Origin: Saururus chinensis
Lineage: Eukaryota > Streptophyta > Magnoliopsida > Piperales > Saururaceae
Assembly: GCA_035235625.1 (NCBI GenBank)
Contig: CP141140.1
Location: 1,240,001 to 1,304,000 of the forward strand
DNA: 64,000 nt
Direction: 5' to 3'
The notes under the pieces were generated by a model. The model was not told the origin of the DNA. It saw only the letters and a list, made by a program, of their open reading frames with translations, and did not search any database. This document shows positions 1-11,619 of this stretch, in pieces. Numbering within the stretch: the stretch's first letter is position 1; each line of letters opens with the position of its first letter. Position numbers and translations under genes: made by a program.

Positions 1-75
1 GAGCCAAAAACTTTCATGTGATACACTTTATAATCCACCATATCAACACAGATTTTGTAGGAAGTAAGCACATAC

Positions 76-1643
76 CCTCATATATGCCATCTGTAACACG
101 CGCAATTGTGTTATAGAGTTCATTTGACATGCCACCCTGTGATCATCAACCTAACTTTCAGATCTAGCTATTCAACAAAAATCAGTAACTAACACTGGAG
201 TCATAGTGATGCATTCAACTTAAAGGTCAAAGCTATAGCTTTGTTATTGAATATGGTGGAAAATGCATTAGCAAAGATCTACTCATTTTAAAAAGATGTC
301 TATTCCGATTAAGCATATTCAATTTATACTGTGCATCATGTAGAAGCACAAAATAAAAGTTGCCAAAATTCTATTTGAAGAATTTGTACTCTCTAATATA
401 TTTTTAAAGTATCAGATATTTTTTCATTCTTATTTCACACCACGTGACAATGAAATCAAGCAGTCATCTCAAAGATTGAGATACAATTTCACCATGTAAA
501 ACATGAAGACAAAGTTAAAAATAAGGATACATACAGATTTGGACACGAATCCCACAGACCCTGGCCTGTAAAGCTTGCACTGAATAATATTATCAAGTGT
601 TCCTGCAGTGTCACCAATCTTAAAAGCTCCAGCTTGTATGCCTCCAACAGTAGCAGGTCCAATAACAACCTGAATTTTTACATTAGCACGTAATTATACA
701 ACCTATAAAGGGCCAGAAGTTCAGTATTTTAAACTACCAATGTGATCTACACACCCTTCAAGGTGAAGTTCTCTCTCACCTTATTGTTAGCACGTGCATA
801 TGCAATCAGCTGCTTTGTATCCGACTCTGGAACTCCTTCAGCTATAATAGCCACAACCTTGATTGTAGGCTGCTTCAAAGCAGCCATGGAAGAAGCAGCT
901 GCACTGAAGATATATTGAAATCAAATGACCTTATGAGCTACACTAGAGAATGGTTGGCTGATGTATAGATGCATAGAGATGAACAACAACCTTCTAAATG
1001 ATGCAAAGTTGATGAAGACATCAGCTGTTGGATGTGCACCACAAGCACCTTCAATGCTACAGAAAATATTAAAAAAACATAAGCATAAGTTGTCAATCAT
1101 CAACAAAACTATCTTGGGGGTATATGCACTCGATCATCTAACATAAGACCAGATCAATTAAAGCATTACTTTGCCATGTTGATCAAAACATGAATATTAG
1201 AGTAAAAACTATTGTATTACTAATTAGTTTACGCAAAATATAGAGCTAAAAGGTCATATTAACTCCAAATAAATTCATATATCAAGAAGACAAGCACCTA
1301 GAATGAACTGATATAGCTATTTCCTCTTGGCCAAAAAATAATTTCTGAAAACCTTCTGCCCCAGGGTTTATAATTCCAGCAACAGAAGGTGTTTCTCTCC
1401 CTGAAAGTAACCAAACAATAGGATATGAACCATCGCTTGACAGTGCAAGCTGTAAAAAAAACTGAAGCCTTATGATATTATAAACAAAATTCAATGCTAA
1501 AATCTAAAGGCATAAGCAGACAAAAAGAGAAAACTGTGCTTACCACAAAGAAAATCAAAGTCTAGCATACGTTGGATAGGAAGTTGCTTGTAGTTGTAGA
1601 AAAGTGCCTGTGTATTGCGTGAAAAGAGTTGTCCAGTAGCCAT
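76..1643 (-). CDS. ACLB: ATP-citrate lyase subunit B, copy 1 (5' part, runs off left edge)
   Basis: Coding exons on the minus strand are 1544-1643, 1298-1400, 991-1056, 780-903, 535-669 and 76-136 (589 nt, 196 residues). All junctions are GT-AG and the phases match the complete copy at 11.6-15.9 kb exon for exon. The protein starts [20 protein letters not shown] and contains [20 protein letters not shown] and [20 protein letters not shown], all characteristic of plant ACLB. The family makes cytosolic acetyl-CoA from citrate, CoA and ATP in a complex with ACLA. The visible part is the N-terminal CoA-binding and CoA-ligase-like region; the phosphohistidine loop and citrate-synthase-like domain lie beyond the edge. 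Oddities: EEIAISVHS where copy 2 has EEIAIPVHS, and IEGACGAHP where copy 2 has IEAACSAHP. No frame breaks are seen, so the gene may be functional, but the unseen 3' half could be broken. Confidence 0.93.
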
Positions 1644-1670
1644 GATAGGGAAGGGACACGGAAGAGGAAC

Positions 1671-2963
1671 CTAAAGATAGATGCCATATAAGTCTTTCAG
1701 AAAGAACCAAAATAAATAAGAAGAAAAAATGGGTGCCTACTGAAAAAAAATGAATTGACTCACTGAAACCTAATGGACGAATATAAAAAAAATATATCAT
1801 TACGCAAAGTCTCGTTTGCACTTAAACGAGTGAAAGTTACAAATTTAACCTCCAAAAACTGAAGCTTGACAAAAATAGCAATCTTTTCGGAGAAATAAAT
1901 AATCTAAGCCAAATATTTTCCCAGGATTAACCAATGGTACATGAATCCCGAGACAGCAGAAATAAGACTGGAAAAAAGTGGTCAATTTCTGCATTCGGTT
2001 AAAAAGAAAAATTCTTCTACGATTTCCATCAGAATAGCAAATGCATCATTCTGTCGACACATGACACCACATGAAGTATTCTATAATTCCACTAAGCCGA
2101 GAAGGGGGGCGGGGGGATTAATTTCTAACAGTCAGAAAAAAGTATTATCAATATTCACAGAAATGTGGGAAGAAGTCCAACTGGATATGGGAAATGGACC
2201 TTAACAACAAAACTAAAGCCTTCAAACACATGGTCTTGTAGGGGAAAAAGAAAGAGTTTCCAGGACAGTTTCGATCACAATAGACCATTTCTTAAAAAGA
2301 AGAATCAGACATTGTTCCGCTGGTTATAGAGAAAAACAGCTACGAAGTTAAAAAGAGGCCATCTCTGTCTTCCATAGGAAAAGCAAGTATGCAGCGGACA
2401 TCCTTAGCTTGGTTAAGTCAGTACAAACCAGATAATAGTCGTCCACGATGCAGTTATCAAGGGACAGATAGAAAAATATTAAATTCAGCAAGCACACTAG
2501 ATGCAGTACAATGCGAAACAAGACTAGCATTCCCGCAATCATCCCGTCATATCAATTTACAAATAAGTAAATTGTTTTGAACTTTCGTCAAAAGGCAGAT
2601 CCTCAAGTATAAAATAGAGCAGGTGCAGAGCTAAACAGGAACCCGGGCGATCTAGGAGAAAGAAAGCAAGTGCATGTGAAAATACAGGAAAATGGACAAT
2701 CGAGGCGCAGAGAGCTGAGGCTGGCGTTTACAATAAACAACATCCAGGTAAGGCAATAAACAGCGTCGATGAGATGCATTGCAAGTTCCCAGTGGCCGTG
2801 CCAAAATCAGTGGACTCGCGTCATTCATCTCTTAAAAGTACATTATAAGAAAGATAGATGGAGAGAGGGAGAACAAAACGCTACGTTTAAATAACGACAT
2901 TATGATAAACAAAGATCAGATCAGAAAGGAAGAAAGAAAGAAGGAGAGAGAGATGTAGATTAC
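1671..2963 (-). other. Leader (5'UTR) intron of ACLB copy 1
   Basis: The exon carrying the ATG extends upstream to 1670, where a TTTAG acceptor (read on the minus strand) precedes it. A matching donor (CCGGTAATC) sits at 2962-2963, just below the TATA box. Copy 2 has an equivalent leader intron in the same place, which supports this one. The interval holds no supported gene; ORFs within it are short and unconserved. Confidence 0.6.
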
Positions 2964-3077
2964 CGGAACAAGGGATCCTATACCCCTCTCTTCGTGCACG
3001 CGATGTCCAGATAGGAGACGGAATGGCGTGGTAGGCGGAGCGAAATGCCGAATTTTGGGAGAAGGGAGGTGGCCCTC

Positions 3078-3083
3078 TTTATA
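3078..3083 (-). promoter_or_regulatory. TATA box of ACLB copy 1
   Basis: The minus strand reads TATAAA here, about 30 bp upstream of a probable non-coding first exon (roughly 2964-3050) that ends at a good donor. Position and orientation fit the ACLB copy 1 promoter. No transcript evidence is available. Confidence 0.55.
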
Positions 3084-3198
3084 GGTGCAGATGCAGAGGA
3101 CGACTAACCAACCCACGCACACGGAGGAAGAGAAGGGAAGGGGGAGGAGGCCGGGGAAGCGGACCGCGCGAGACGGGTTGGGCGTTAGGACAGAACGT

Positions 3199-3204
3199 CA
3201 CGTG
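3199..3204. promoter_or_regulatory. G-box core CACGTG upstream of ACLB copy 1
   Basis: A perfect palindromic CACGTG lies about 115 bp upstream of the TATA box, in the usual range for bZIP or bHLH binding in plant promoters. The motif is seen directly; its function is inferred. Confidence 0.35.
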
Positions 3205-3453
3205 TGCTGTTAGATGGCTCATGTCATGCCCTCGTGTTAGATTCAGATCAGCTGGGTGTGCGTCCCACCCGTTGTGGTGGGAGTGTCCAATCAAATAATC
3301 CCACGCGTGCCACTTTCTCGCGAAAGTTTTCTTTTTAACTGGCTTGTTTTGATTTGGTACACACCTAACTCATCTGAATCCCCGCGTGTTGTATCCTTTG
3401 TATGCACGTAAGTGCCTTCTACCAGTCAAATTTCAGGGACCAGGGAGAGTCGG

Positions 3454-4300
3454 TGTAACAACTCGAATTTCTACAAGATTTGTTTAATAAATAAAATACC
3501 TTACTATATTCAAATTAAATATAGCTCATATTAGTATATTTTTAATATACAAAATTTTTCAACAGATTCTGATTTGTGTATTTTTAAAACACTTGGGCCT
3601 GATCAAGTTAGCTTTCTTCTAAAAGTTGAGACCTCACGTAAGTATAAGGATTTAGGAGTGCCTATTATTTTTTTTGTTAAAGGCGATCACTCTATCTATA
3701 AAACCCTCATTAACTTTCGTACAAACGTCAATCTCTTCTTTACTTGGTATATAAGAAATTAAGTTTAGGTGACTTGTAGCTTACATTAATTATTTTGTAG
3801 CTAGTTGATCGTTCCATTTGTAAACCTCGAGGAGTCATTGGGGGTGTCTTAGTTAGAGTTGACTTGGTTCTTTTTTCCCATTAATTTTATTGTCTTATAT
3901 ATGAAACCCAATGCCAACTTCACACATCAGATCCCTATTATTTTAGGTCATCTTTTTCTTATCATAGTTAATGCATGTATCAATTGTAGAACACGAGTAA
4001 TGAAATGTCCTTTGGGAACATGAATGTGCAACTAATGTTTTTGATGCGTCTAACCATTTACATATAACTTGCGATGCTGAATGTTTTATAGTAAACAATT
4101 TTACGTTCGATGTTTTTTATAGAGATCCATCTTTTACACCAGCAGCCCATAATCAAGTCGTGCCTTCTAGTTTTCTTGAGTCATCCTTTTAAAAACTTAA
4201 GAAAAGTCAATGCCAATATCTACCACCTGCCCTTACATATTTAAGAGTGTTTGCATTGTCCGGCTATAAACTTAGCACTTCTTGGGAGGCATCCCATGTT
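3454..4300 (+). repeat. Degenerate Ty3/gypsy-type fragments
   Basis: At 3454 the sequence starts TGTAACAACTCGAATTTC, like the 5' end of many plant gypsy LTRs. Around 4240-4300 it has a stretch including CTTCTTGGGAGGCATCCC, which I recognise as typical of the non-coding region downstream of pol in Athila/Tat-type elements. No intact coding sequence or LTR pair is visible, so this is old debris. The AT-rich stretch 4300-5120 shows nothing further. Confidence 0.35.
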
Positions 4301-5123
4301 TTTGATATATTTCTTTTGTTTATCTTCTTTGCTTCATTTAGGTTTTATTCACTTATTTTTCTCTACTTTTGTTTCTTTTCTCATTGTAGTTTTATTTCTT
4401 TTGTGGGATATAGTACTTTAGGTTTGAAAGAATGCTCATCAATTATATTTATCACTTTTCTCTTATGCACTTCACATTCAGATTAGTGGATTAGTTATGC
4501 TCTCAAGTGATATCATTATTTTCCTCTCTTATTTTTGTCACTGTAGTCTATATTTTTCTTAATATTATGGACAATGTTTGAATTAGGTTTAGGGGTGTAG
4601 AAAGATATTTCATTTCTTATTTTATGATGTTTTTAATTATTAATTTTTTATTTTTTATCAATTTTTTATGTTGATTTTATCGCTTATTTTCTTTTAAAAG
4701 CATATGTCTATTTTTAAAGAGATTAATTTCACGTAGAAAGTTCAAGCAATTAATTAAGTGATGAAAGCGATTGTATAAGTAATTTCTATTTTATTTTCTT
4801 TATCTTGGATAATTATGCTTATATTTTTAAATTACATTTCATATACTTAAAACTCGTAGGAATATAATTTTATGATTTATTACTTGTAATCTTAGTGGGA
4901 TATATTTAACTGAGCATATTTTTCAAAACATGACAATTGAGTAATTTTTAATGTTTTATTATACATCTTTATGCTTGGCTATTATTTGAAAAAAATGGGA
5001 TAAGTGTATAATGAAAAAACTAAATAAAAAAAGTGAGTTGAAAAAAGTGAAAAAATATTTAATTGATTGAAAAAAAGTTGATGATGAAAAAAAGAATAAA
5101 AAATTATTTCTCTTTTCACTAAT

Positions 5124-8100
5124 TGTGTCACTCCTCAGCACACACCACCCTCAAACCGAACCTAATTCAAGGAGGAAGCGGCATGCGGCGCAAAGAAATA
5201 TAGTTGGATTGCATAAGACTTAACTCATCCTTAGGTAGAAAACTATAGAGTTGCACACATATACCTTGTACAAAAATAAAATGAGCAATAAAAGGATTAT
5301 TAATTAAAAGTATTAGTCTACACATACCTACATACTTAGTCATATATAAACCCGTACATGGCTAAGTCTAAGCCAACAATGGCTAAATAAAAGTGTGAAG
5401 TATAGTCAAGTATATAAATATCTCAACATAACATAATGTCAAAGCTATAATAAAACCCAACATTTCTATGCATCCCCTCTCAAATATAAACACCATCCAC
5501 ATGCACCACATAGAGCCCATCCGAACAACTTGCATGATACGATGTGTAGCCCCCAAACAAAACATGAAACAAAGAGGGGTAAGCCAAAACTCAGCAAGGG
5601 TTTTAATACAAAAAATAAATTCATAATGACATTACATGTATAATCAACATAACATTCACCACATAATCATTAATTATACCTATTCACCATGGGACAATCA
5701 CACATACCATACCACCTGTGCATTATGTCATAATTTACAATCCATAAGCATATACTCATGTTATATGTATATCATGTTATATATAGATATCATATTTCAT
5801 CAACACATGGTCATGCTACTTGCATATCATGCTATATATAACATATTTCATCAATACATAATCATGTCACCTGCATATAATGCTATAACCCACATTCCAT
5901 AAGCAAATATCATGTCACCTGTGCATCAAGGGTTAATCATAGCTCATAACACATATACACCTCATGTGTAAACATATGAAACTTATTATCATAATTACAT
6001 CCTGTATGAAGCAGTTCTTAACATAAACATATCATGCATATTCATTTCTCAATGAAAACATTCACCCTATAATTCAAGTGTCTCAAACACACCATCCTAC
6101 AAATACATGCAAATCATATCATAGTCACATGTATAAAATAAACTTTATTCTTCCTAGACAACTTGTGTAAATTAATATTGTCTTCCATACACATGCAACA
6201 AATTAATGGTAAATATCTCACAATTGAGAAAAACAATCAACCCGTTCGCTAAGGACAATCCTTTGCGGAGAAGGTCTAAATTCCACAAAGGAAACCTAGA
6301 TCAATACTCAACCTGCTCGATAAGGACAATCCCTTGCAGGGAAAGCTTAAATTCCTATTAAATGAAAACTAGAGCATTTCAAGTAGGTTCCCATATTGTG
6401 AAGGTACCCCCATACTCACTAAAGACAATCCTTAGAAGGAAATGTCTGAATTCCATAAAGAAAAACTAGAGCAACCTATTCGCTAAGGACAAACCTTGCG
6501 GGGAGAGTATGAATTCCAAAAAGGAAAACTAGAGCATTGTACTCACTAAGGATAATCTCTTGCAGGGGAAAGAGTATGAATTCCACAAAATAAAACTAGA
6601 GCACGTGGTAAGCCGATACACATGGACATATCATCTTGGATTTTTAGGGTCCATATAACTTAACAAATAAACTCACATCCGCAATTAGCTTATCTCAACC
6701 CGAGAATACACAATGTTCTTGAAGGAACTTAAAATAAAATCATGTCTTTTCAGACCCAAAACCGATTTGATAAGCCTTCAAACGATTGAATCTGACATCT
6801 AATGTCATCCATTTTTATCCAATCAATCAATCACGGATAATCACGATTAATCCTTGTTTATAAATCTTTTTTATTATGCATGCCACATGATACATATGTG
6901 AGCAAATACTAAACAAGTCCAAGTATAAGTCAACATGCTCAAATCAGTCTACACGAGCATAAAAAATGGTCCACTTGTGTCCAATAATATCATAAACATC
7001 TACGCAAGTGTACAATAGTGATAGTGTGCAAACCTAAGATAAGACATGTGAAACATTAACAAACTATAATCAATGTCATTTTTGCGTACATCCATAATTT
7101 TATCATAGTCCTACCCTACTGAAATCATGGAGTAAATGTGATAAAAACACCGAAATACGATTTCAAGACAAGTATAACATCATGTTAGACCTAGACAAGT
7201 ATAAACATATTCATCCTTAACCAAAACATGGGAATCATGATTCATCTAAAATTAATATAACATGTGCAAGCATATATATACATCATCATGATTAAATTTA
7301 CTAGAATAATTAATTAATCATGAAGTAGTCATAAAAAATGAATATGAGACAAGTAGAACATCATGCTAAAATTAAACAAATATAGCTTAAATCATGCTAG
7401 AGCTAAATCATAAATTCCAAAGTTGATCCTCTTGCAATTACAGTAGTATTTGTAGGTAATAATAACTCATTTTAGTTGTGAAAAATTAAATTTATAAGAA
7501 GAGAACAAGAAATAGCCAAAATTTACAAAAATAAGCTAAGGCACCAAAAATGTCATTTGGCTGTTCAAAGGCCATGTCGGGCCATTCCAACACCAAGCCG
7601 TTCGATTGGCCGACAGGCCACTCGAATGATCAGTTGTTCGAACATCTGTAAGGTTGTTTGAATGCCCTTAAAAGTTCATTTTTTGCCCATTTCTTGATTA
7701 GTCTTCAACCTTCCGAAATTCAAACCGAAACATAAAAAAATTCAAGATAAATTCTAAAATTACCATCGAACTTTATAATATCAAAATCTAACCCTAGAAC
7801 ATGAAAGATCTAATCATTTTTATATTTAATCACAAGAAAATAGCTATAAATATCATGCTTTTAACAAATCACTGTTAAAGCACAAAATGGAGCAATACCC
7901 ACATATACTTTCATATATGCAATCCAATGGATAAAACCACACAAGATAAAATTCTCTTGCCTCTAAAAAGTCTTTAGATTTATAAAGAAGCTTCACTCCT
8001 CAAGAAATCCTACCCAAAATTAAGGTTTTCGTTAAAACTTAATTAAAATAAATTAATAAGCTTAAATCAACTTGAAAATAGGTAGATCTATGATTTTCTT

Positions 8101-8906
8101 TAGTTAAAAACAAAAATTACTCATTTAGGGTTTGAAATTGAAATTAAAAATAATATTTTTAATGAAAAAAATCAAGAATCAACTTGGGGAAAATGAAGAT
8201 AAGAAATATTAAGACCAAAATTGAAAGATTAGGGGTGATTAGGGTAATAAAACACACCTAAATCGGATTTTTTTCTTTGGGAAATGGGGGTAGAGCACCT
8301 CATTCTCCCTTGCATAGCCCTTCCCTAAATGGGTAAGTAACTAGGGTTTTTCCTTAAATAGTAAGTGTTTGGGCTATGTTTACAAACTATTAGGTTGTAA
8401 AATAGGTTGAAACCCCCATAAGTAGCTAATTAGAGTTATTTTATGGCTAAAAATGAATTTAATCATTTCAAAACTCATTGATATAAAATAAATGAAGTTG
8501 TGGGTCATGTGGGTCACATGCTGTCTAATGTGGATGTGGGGCCCATGGGAGGGTCTACACCCTTAATTAAGAAAAAATTACCGTAAAATTCATAAAATTT
8601 AGATAAATCAAGTTTGATATTAACATTTATAAAAAATGTAATTAAACTTTGTTAAAACTATAATTACTAACCCTTAACCCCAAAATCAAGTCAAATCGGT
8701 AAATTTAAGCGAAACTACACAATATCACATAATTAAATAGAAATTAAACCGAGTTAAAGTTATAGATCTTACAAACCGGGTCTTGTGCCTAGGCAAGCAT
8801 AAGAGATCGCATCAAAAGGTGAAAAGTTGAGATAAATTGTTTTATGACTTATTTAGTTATGTAACATTTATAGTTCGAGTTATTAAGCCTGAGGGGTGTT
8901 TCAACA
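5124..8906 (-). repeat. Solo-LTR-like block (LTR A), ~3.8 kb, minus orientation
   Basis: Read on the minus strand, the block begins at about 8906 with TGTTGAAACACCCCTCAGG and ends near 5124 with CTGAGGAGTGACACA. This gives the short inverted TG..CA ends of an LTR. About 470 bp before its 3' end it has the CCTTGCTGAGTTT-like motif also seen in the two other large LTRs of the window. It contains a five-copy tandem array (6238-6603). No second copy flanks it and no internal gag-pol is visible, so a solo LTR of a gypsy element is the best reading. The flanking bases (CTAAT and CTTAA) do not form a clean target-site duplication, so the boundaries are approximate. Confidence 0.45.
6238..6603. repeat. 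Tandem array, five diverged ~60-90 bp units
   Basis: A unit built around CTCRCTAAGGACAATCCTTGC, then AAATTCC or GAATTCC and AAAACTAGAGCA, recurs at about 6240, 6312, 6412, 6476 and 6541. Units vary in length. The array lies inside LTR A, and such subterminal arrays are common in large plant LTRs. Confidence 0.7.
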
Positions 8907-9224
8907 CTTAATGCCTTGAGCTAACTGGATTAGGGATACTGGCCTAACACTTGTTACATTGACTATTTAGAAAGTTTAATAGAACTAAGTATTGCACGAG
9001 TCATATTTTGAGGTATATTATGCTCTTATTCCTTGAATTTAATTAAAATTTGAAGGCCATTAGATAAAGTTTTATCATGAGATGTTAAGGATGAAAAATT
9101 GTCATTGTTATATTTTTAAGTTAGTAAACTTTAATGAACTTAGTTAATGAGTTATATAAGATATGCTTGTTAATAAAGAATGAAATTGTATGACTATAGG
9201 TTTCCGCACTTCATGTTTTTAAAA

Positions 9225-9229
<5 letters not shown>

Positions 9230-9315
<86 letters not shown>
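9230..9315. repeat. (AT)n microsatellite, ~86 bp
   Basis: An uninterrupted alternating AT run of about 43 units. The surrounding 8910-9530 is AT-rich and shows no gene. Confidence 0.95.
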
Positions 9316-9318
<3 letters not shown>

Positions 9319-9529
9319 GCTGCACAATTATTTCCAAGATGATGTTATAGAATAAATGATTCCTTACTTGAAAGTGATCATATCAAAATTATTTACTTGT
9401 GTCAAGTATTTGTGGTTTGTTCTTTTTAAAAATAGTTATGTATTTTTAAGAAAAGATTATTTTTAGAATTTTTGTTTTCTTGTTTTGTTTTATTTCTTTT
9501 CTTAGATTTAGATGTTTGTAGGTATCATT

Positions 9530-10075
9530 TCTACAAACCCTTGCGAGATATAACTCATCCAACTAGGGATACGTAGGGGTTTAAAGGCTTATTGCATATG
9601 TTAAATATAATTGTGATTCCCTACGAAAGTAATATTTATTTATTTTTCTAGATTAGTTGTTTTGCTTAAGGACTAGCAAAATACAGGTTTGGGGATATTT
9701 GAAAATTATAATTTATACGTTATTTCACCTTTAATTATTCTATTTTCTACTCTTATTTAAGAGTTAATATAACTTAAATAATTAGGAATCAAAGTTAATT
9801 AGGTTAGGAAAAACTTGTATGATGTTTTGAAGTAAATTGGCTAACTTGTGTTATTTTTGTGCAGATTCTTCATAGCCGTTCGAGCAGGGTACCAAGGCGT
9901 TCTAACAGTTACATGTGATTTTGAAAAAAAAAAAAACAGAAATAGTATAGCCGTTCAAATTGGCATGCAGGTCATTCAAATGGCACAACACGCAGTTTCC
10001 TATTTTGAGTCAGTTTTGATTTCTTTTCTTATTAGACTTCATCTTACGATTCTTATGCCTATATAAAGCCATATG
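9530..10075 (+). repeat. Retrotransposon 3'-end debris
   Basis: The stretch includes GGACTAGCAAAATACAGGTT followed by TGGGGATATTTGA (around 9670-9705). This resembles the polypurine-tract-proximal sequence of plant gypsy elements, where GACTAGCAAAA..AAGTTTGGGGGTATTTGA is common. At 9878-9990 there are CCGTTCGAGC and CCGTTCAAAT motifs like those in LTR A and LTR B. No coding capacity remains. The rest of 10075-11000 is AT-rich with no feature seen. Confidence 0.35.
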
Positions 10076-11008
10076 AGGCTTAAAATTGATGAATTATAAT
10101 ATTCTTTTTTAAGATAAAAAATGAGAAGAATATAGAGAAGCATTCAAAGCTTTCAATGAAGATTCAAAAGTATTTTTCTACCATGTAAGACTAGATTTTC
10201 TTTTACTTAGGAGTTGATAAAACTATAGAATAGTTTTAATTTTTTTTCTTTTTAGTTTAGATCTTAGTTGTGATTAATGACAATTGTATGACAAGAATTT
10301 TCTTTTTAATGGAAAAGTTTTTCAAGTTTATTTAATTATATGTTGATCTATTGTCTTGTAGATAACAGGTTGATGTGGTTTTGAGATTTACATTGATTCC
10401 AATTTTTATGATTTAAATGAGATGACCATATAATAGTTTTTATGTTCATATGATTAATAAATTGGATGAGTTATACTAAGATTAGAAGAGTCATGCCTAT
10501 AGTTAGTTTAATATATATAATTTATGTTATTGTTGAAAATACTTTGTGTCATGGATTCAATTAATGATTTTTTCTAAAGTAATTCTAATTTATAGCTAAA
10601 AATACTTGTTCATATTCACACTAAATTTAGATTAAAGATTAAAAAATTATTATGGTTATATAGTATATTTAATTTCCTAAGTAATTTTCATTATATTGAA
10701 CTCTTCATTTTAATTTAGTTGATTATTTCTTTTGTTTAATTAATTTTTTTAAAGTTTTAATTATTAATATTTTTTTTAAAATTTAGTAATTAATTCATCC
10801 ATCCCTGAGTTCAACAATCTTTAAATACTTATCTTAATACAATTATCTTGTACACTTACAAAAAGTTTAATTATAAACGTTCAAACAACTAGTAATCCAC
10901 TTCATGCAATTTTGATTAGGATAAGATTTGTGTAATTTAGCTAACAAGAGGACAACATACTTCACAATATAGTCTTATTTTCTATAGTATGATAAACTTA
11001 GTTAAGTA

Positions 11009-11117
11009 CTCCCGCTGTCTAGTTATATTCAATTTTTTAAAATGATCTAAAACGTAAAAATTTTAATATAAACTAAATTTAGTTTATTTTAAAATACTAA
11101 ATGCAGGAGAAAGGGAG
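11009..11117. mobile_element. Stowaway-like MITE, 109 bp
   Basis: The element begins CTCCCGCTGTCT and ends with the inverse-type AGGAGAAAGGGAG, flanked by TA on both sides (11007-11008 and 11118-11119). Size, terminal repeat (CTCCC...) and TA duplication fit Tc1/mariner-derived Stowaway MITEs. It lies about 500 bp downstream of the ACLB copy 2 stop codon. Confidence 0.75.
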
Positions 11118-11619
11118 TATTTCACAATTGAGGTATAGAGGTTGGCTTGAGCGGGGTTAATTGATTAAACCCAGTATTAATCTACCACTAACCAAATACA
11201 TCTAGTAGCTAGTGACCGCACCTTGCGATTGCCACTTTCATGTCCACCTAACAACAAGAAGAGATGATTTTTTTCTTTTTTGGGAGGCGACTTGGGTAAA
11301 AGGAGATGAATGACAAAATTGTCAGCACATCACATAATCGTCGAACAATTGGGCGAAGCGTCCAATGCCCAATAAGTGTGGCCGTGCCTTACGGAGATCA
11401 TGGGCTTGCATCATTCTACAGACAGGCATCCTCATAAGCGTGCAGCTCTATAATGTTCTCAAAATAAATTAAATTCTACTACTAACCCAACAACCAGCTA
11501 TTAGCAGTATCGGATACCACGACATAAATTGACCCTTAACCCAACATGTAAGCAAGGAAAGGGAAAAAGAAAAAAACAGACAAAAAGTAGCTCGTATAAC
11601 ATATGATATTTCCATCCGC

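Noticed and set aside
6238..6603. CRISPR-like look of repeats with spacers
   Set aside because: Units and spacers vary in length and sequence, the host is a plant nucleus, and the array lies in an LTR. It is an ordinary tandem repeat.
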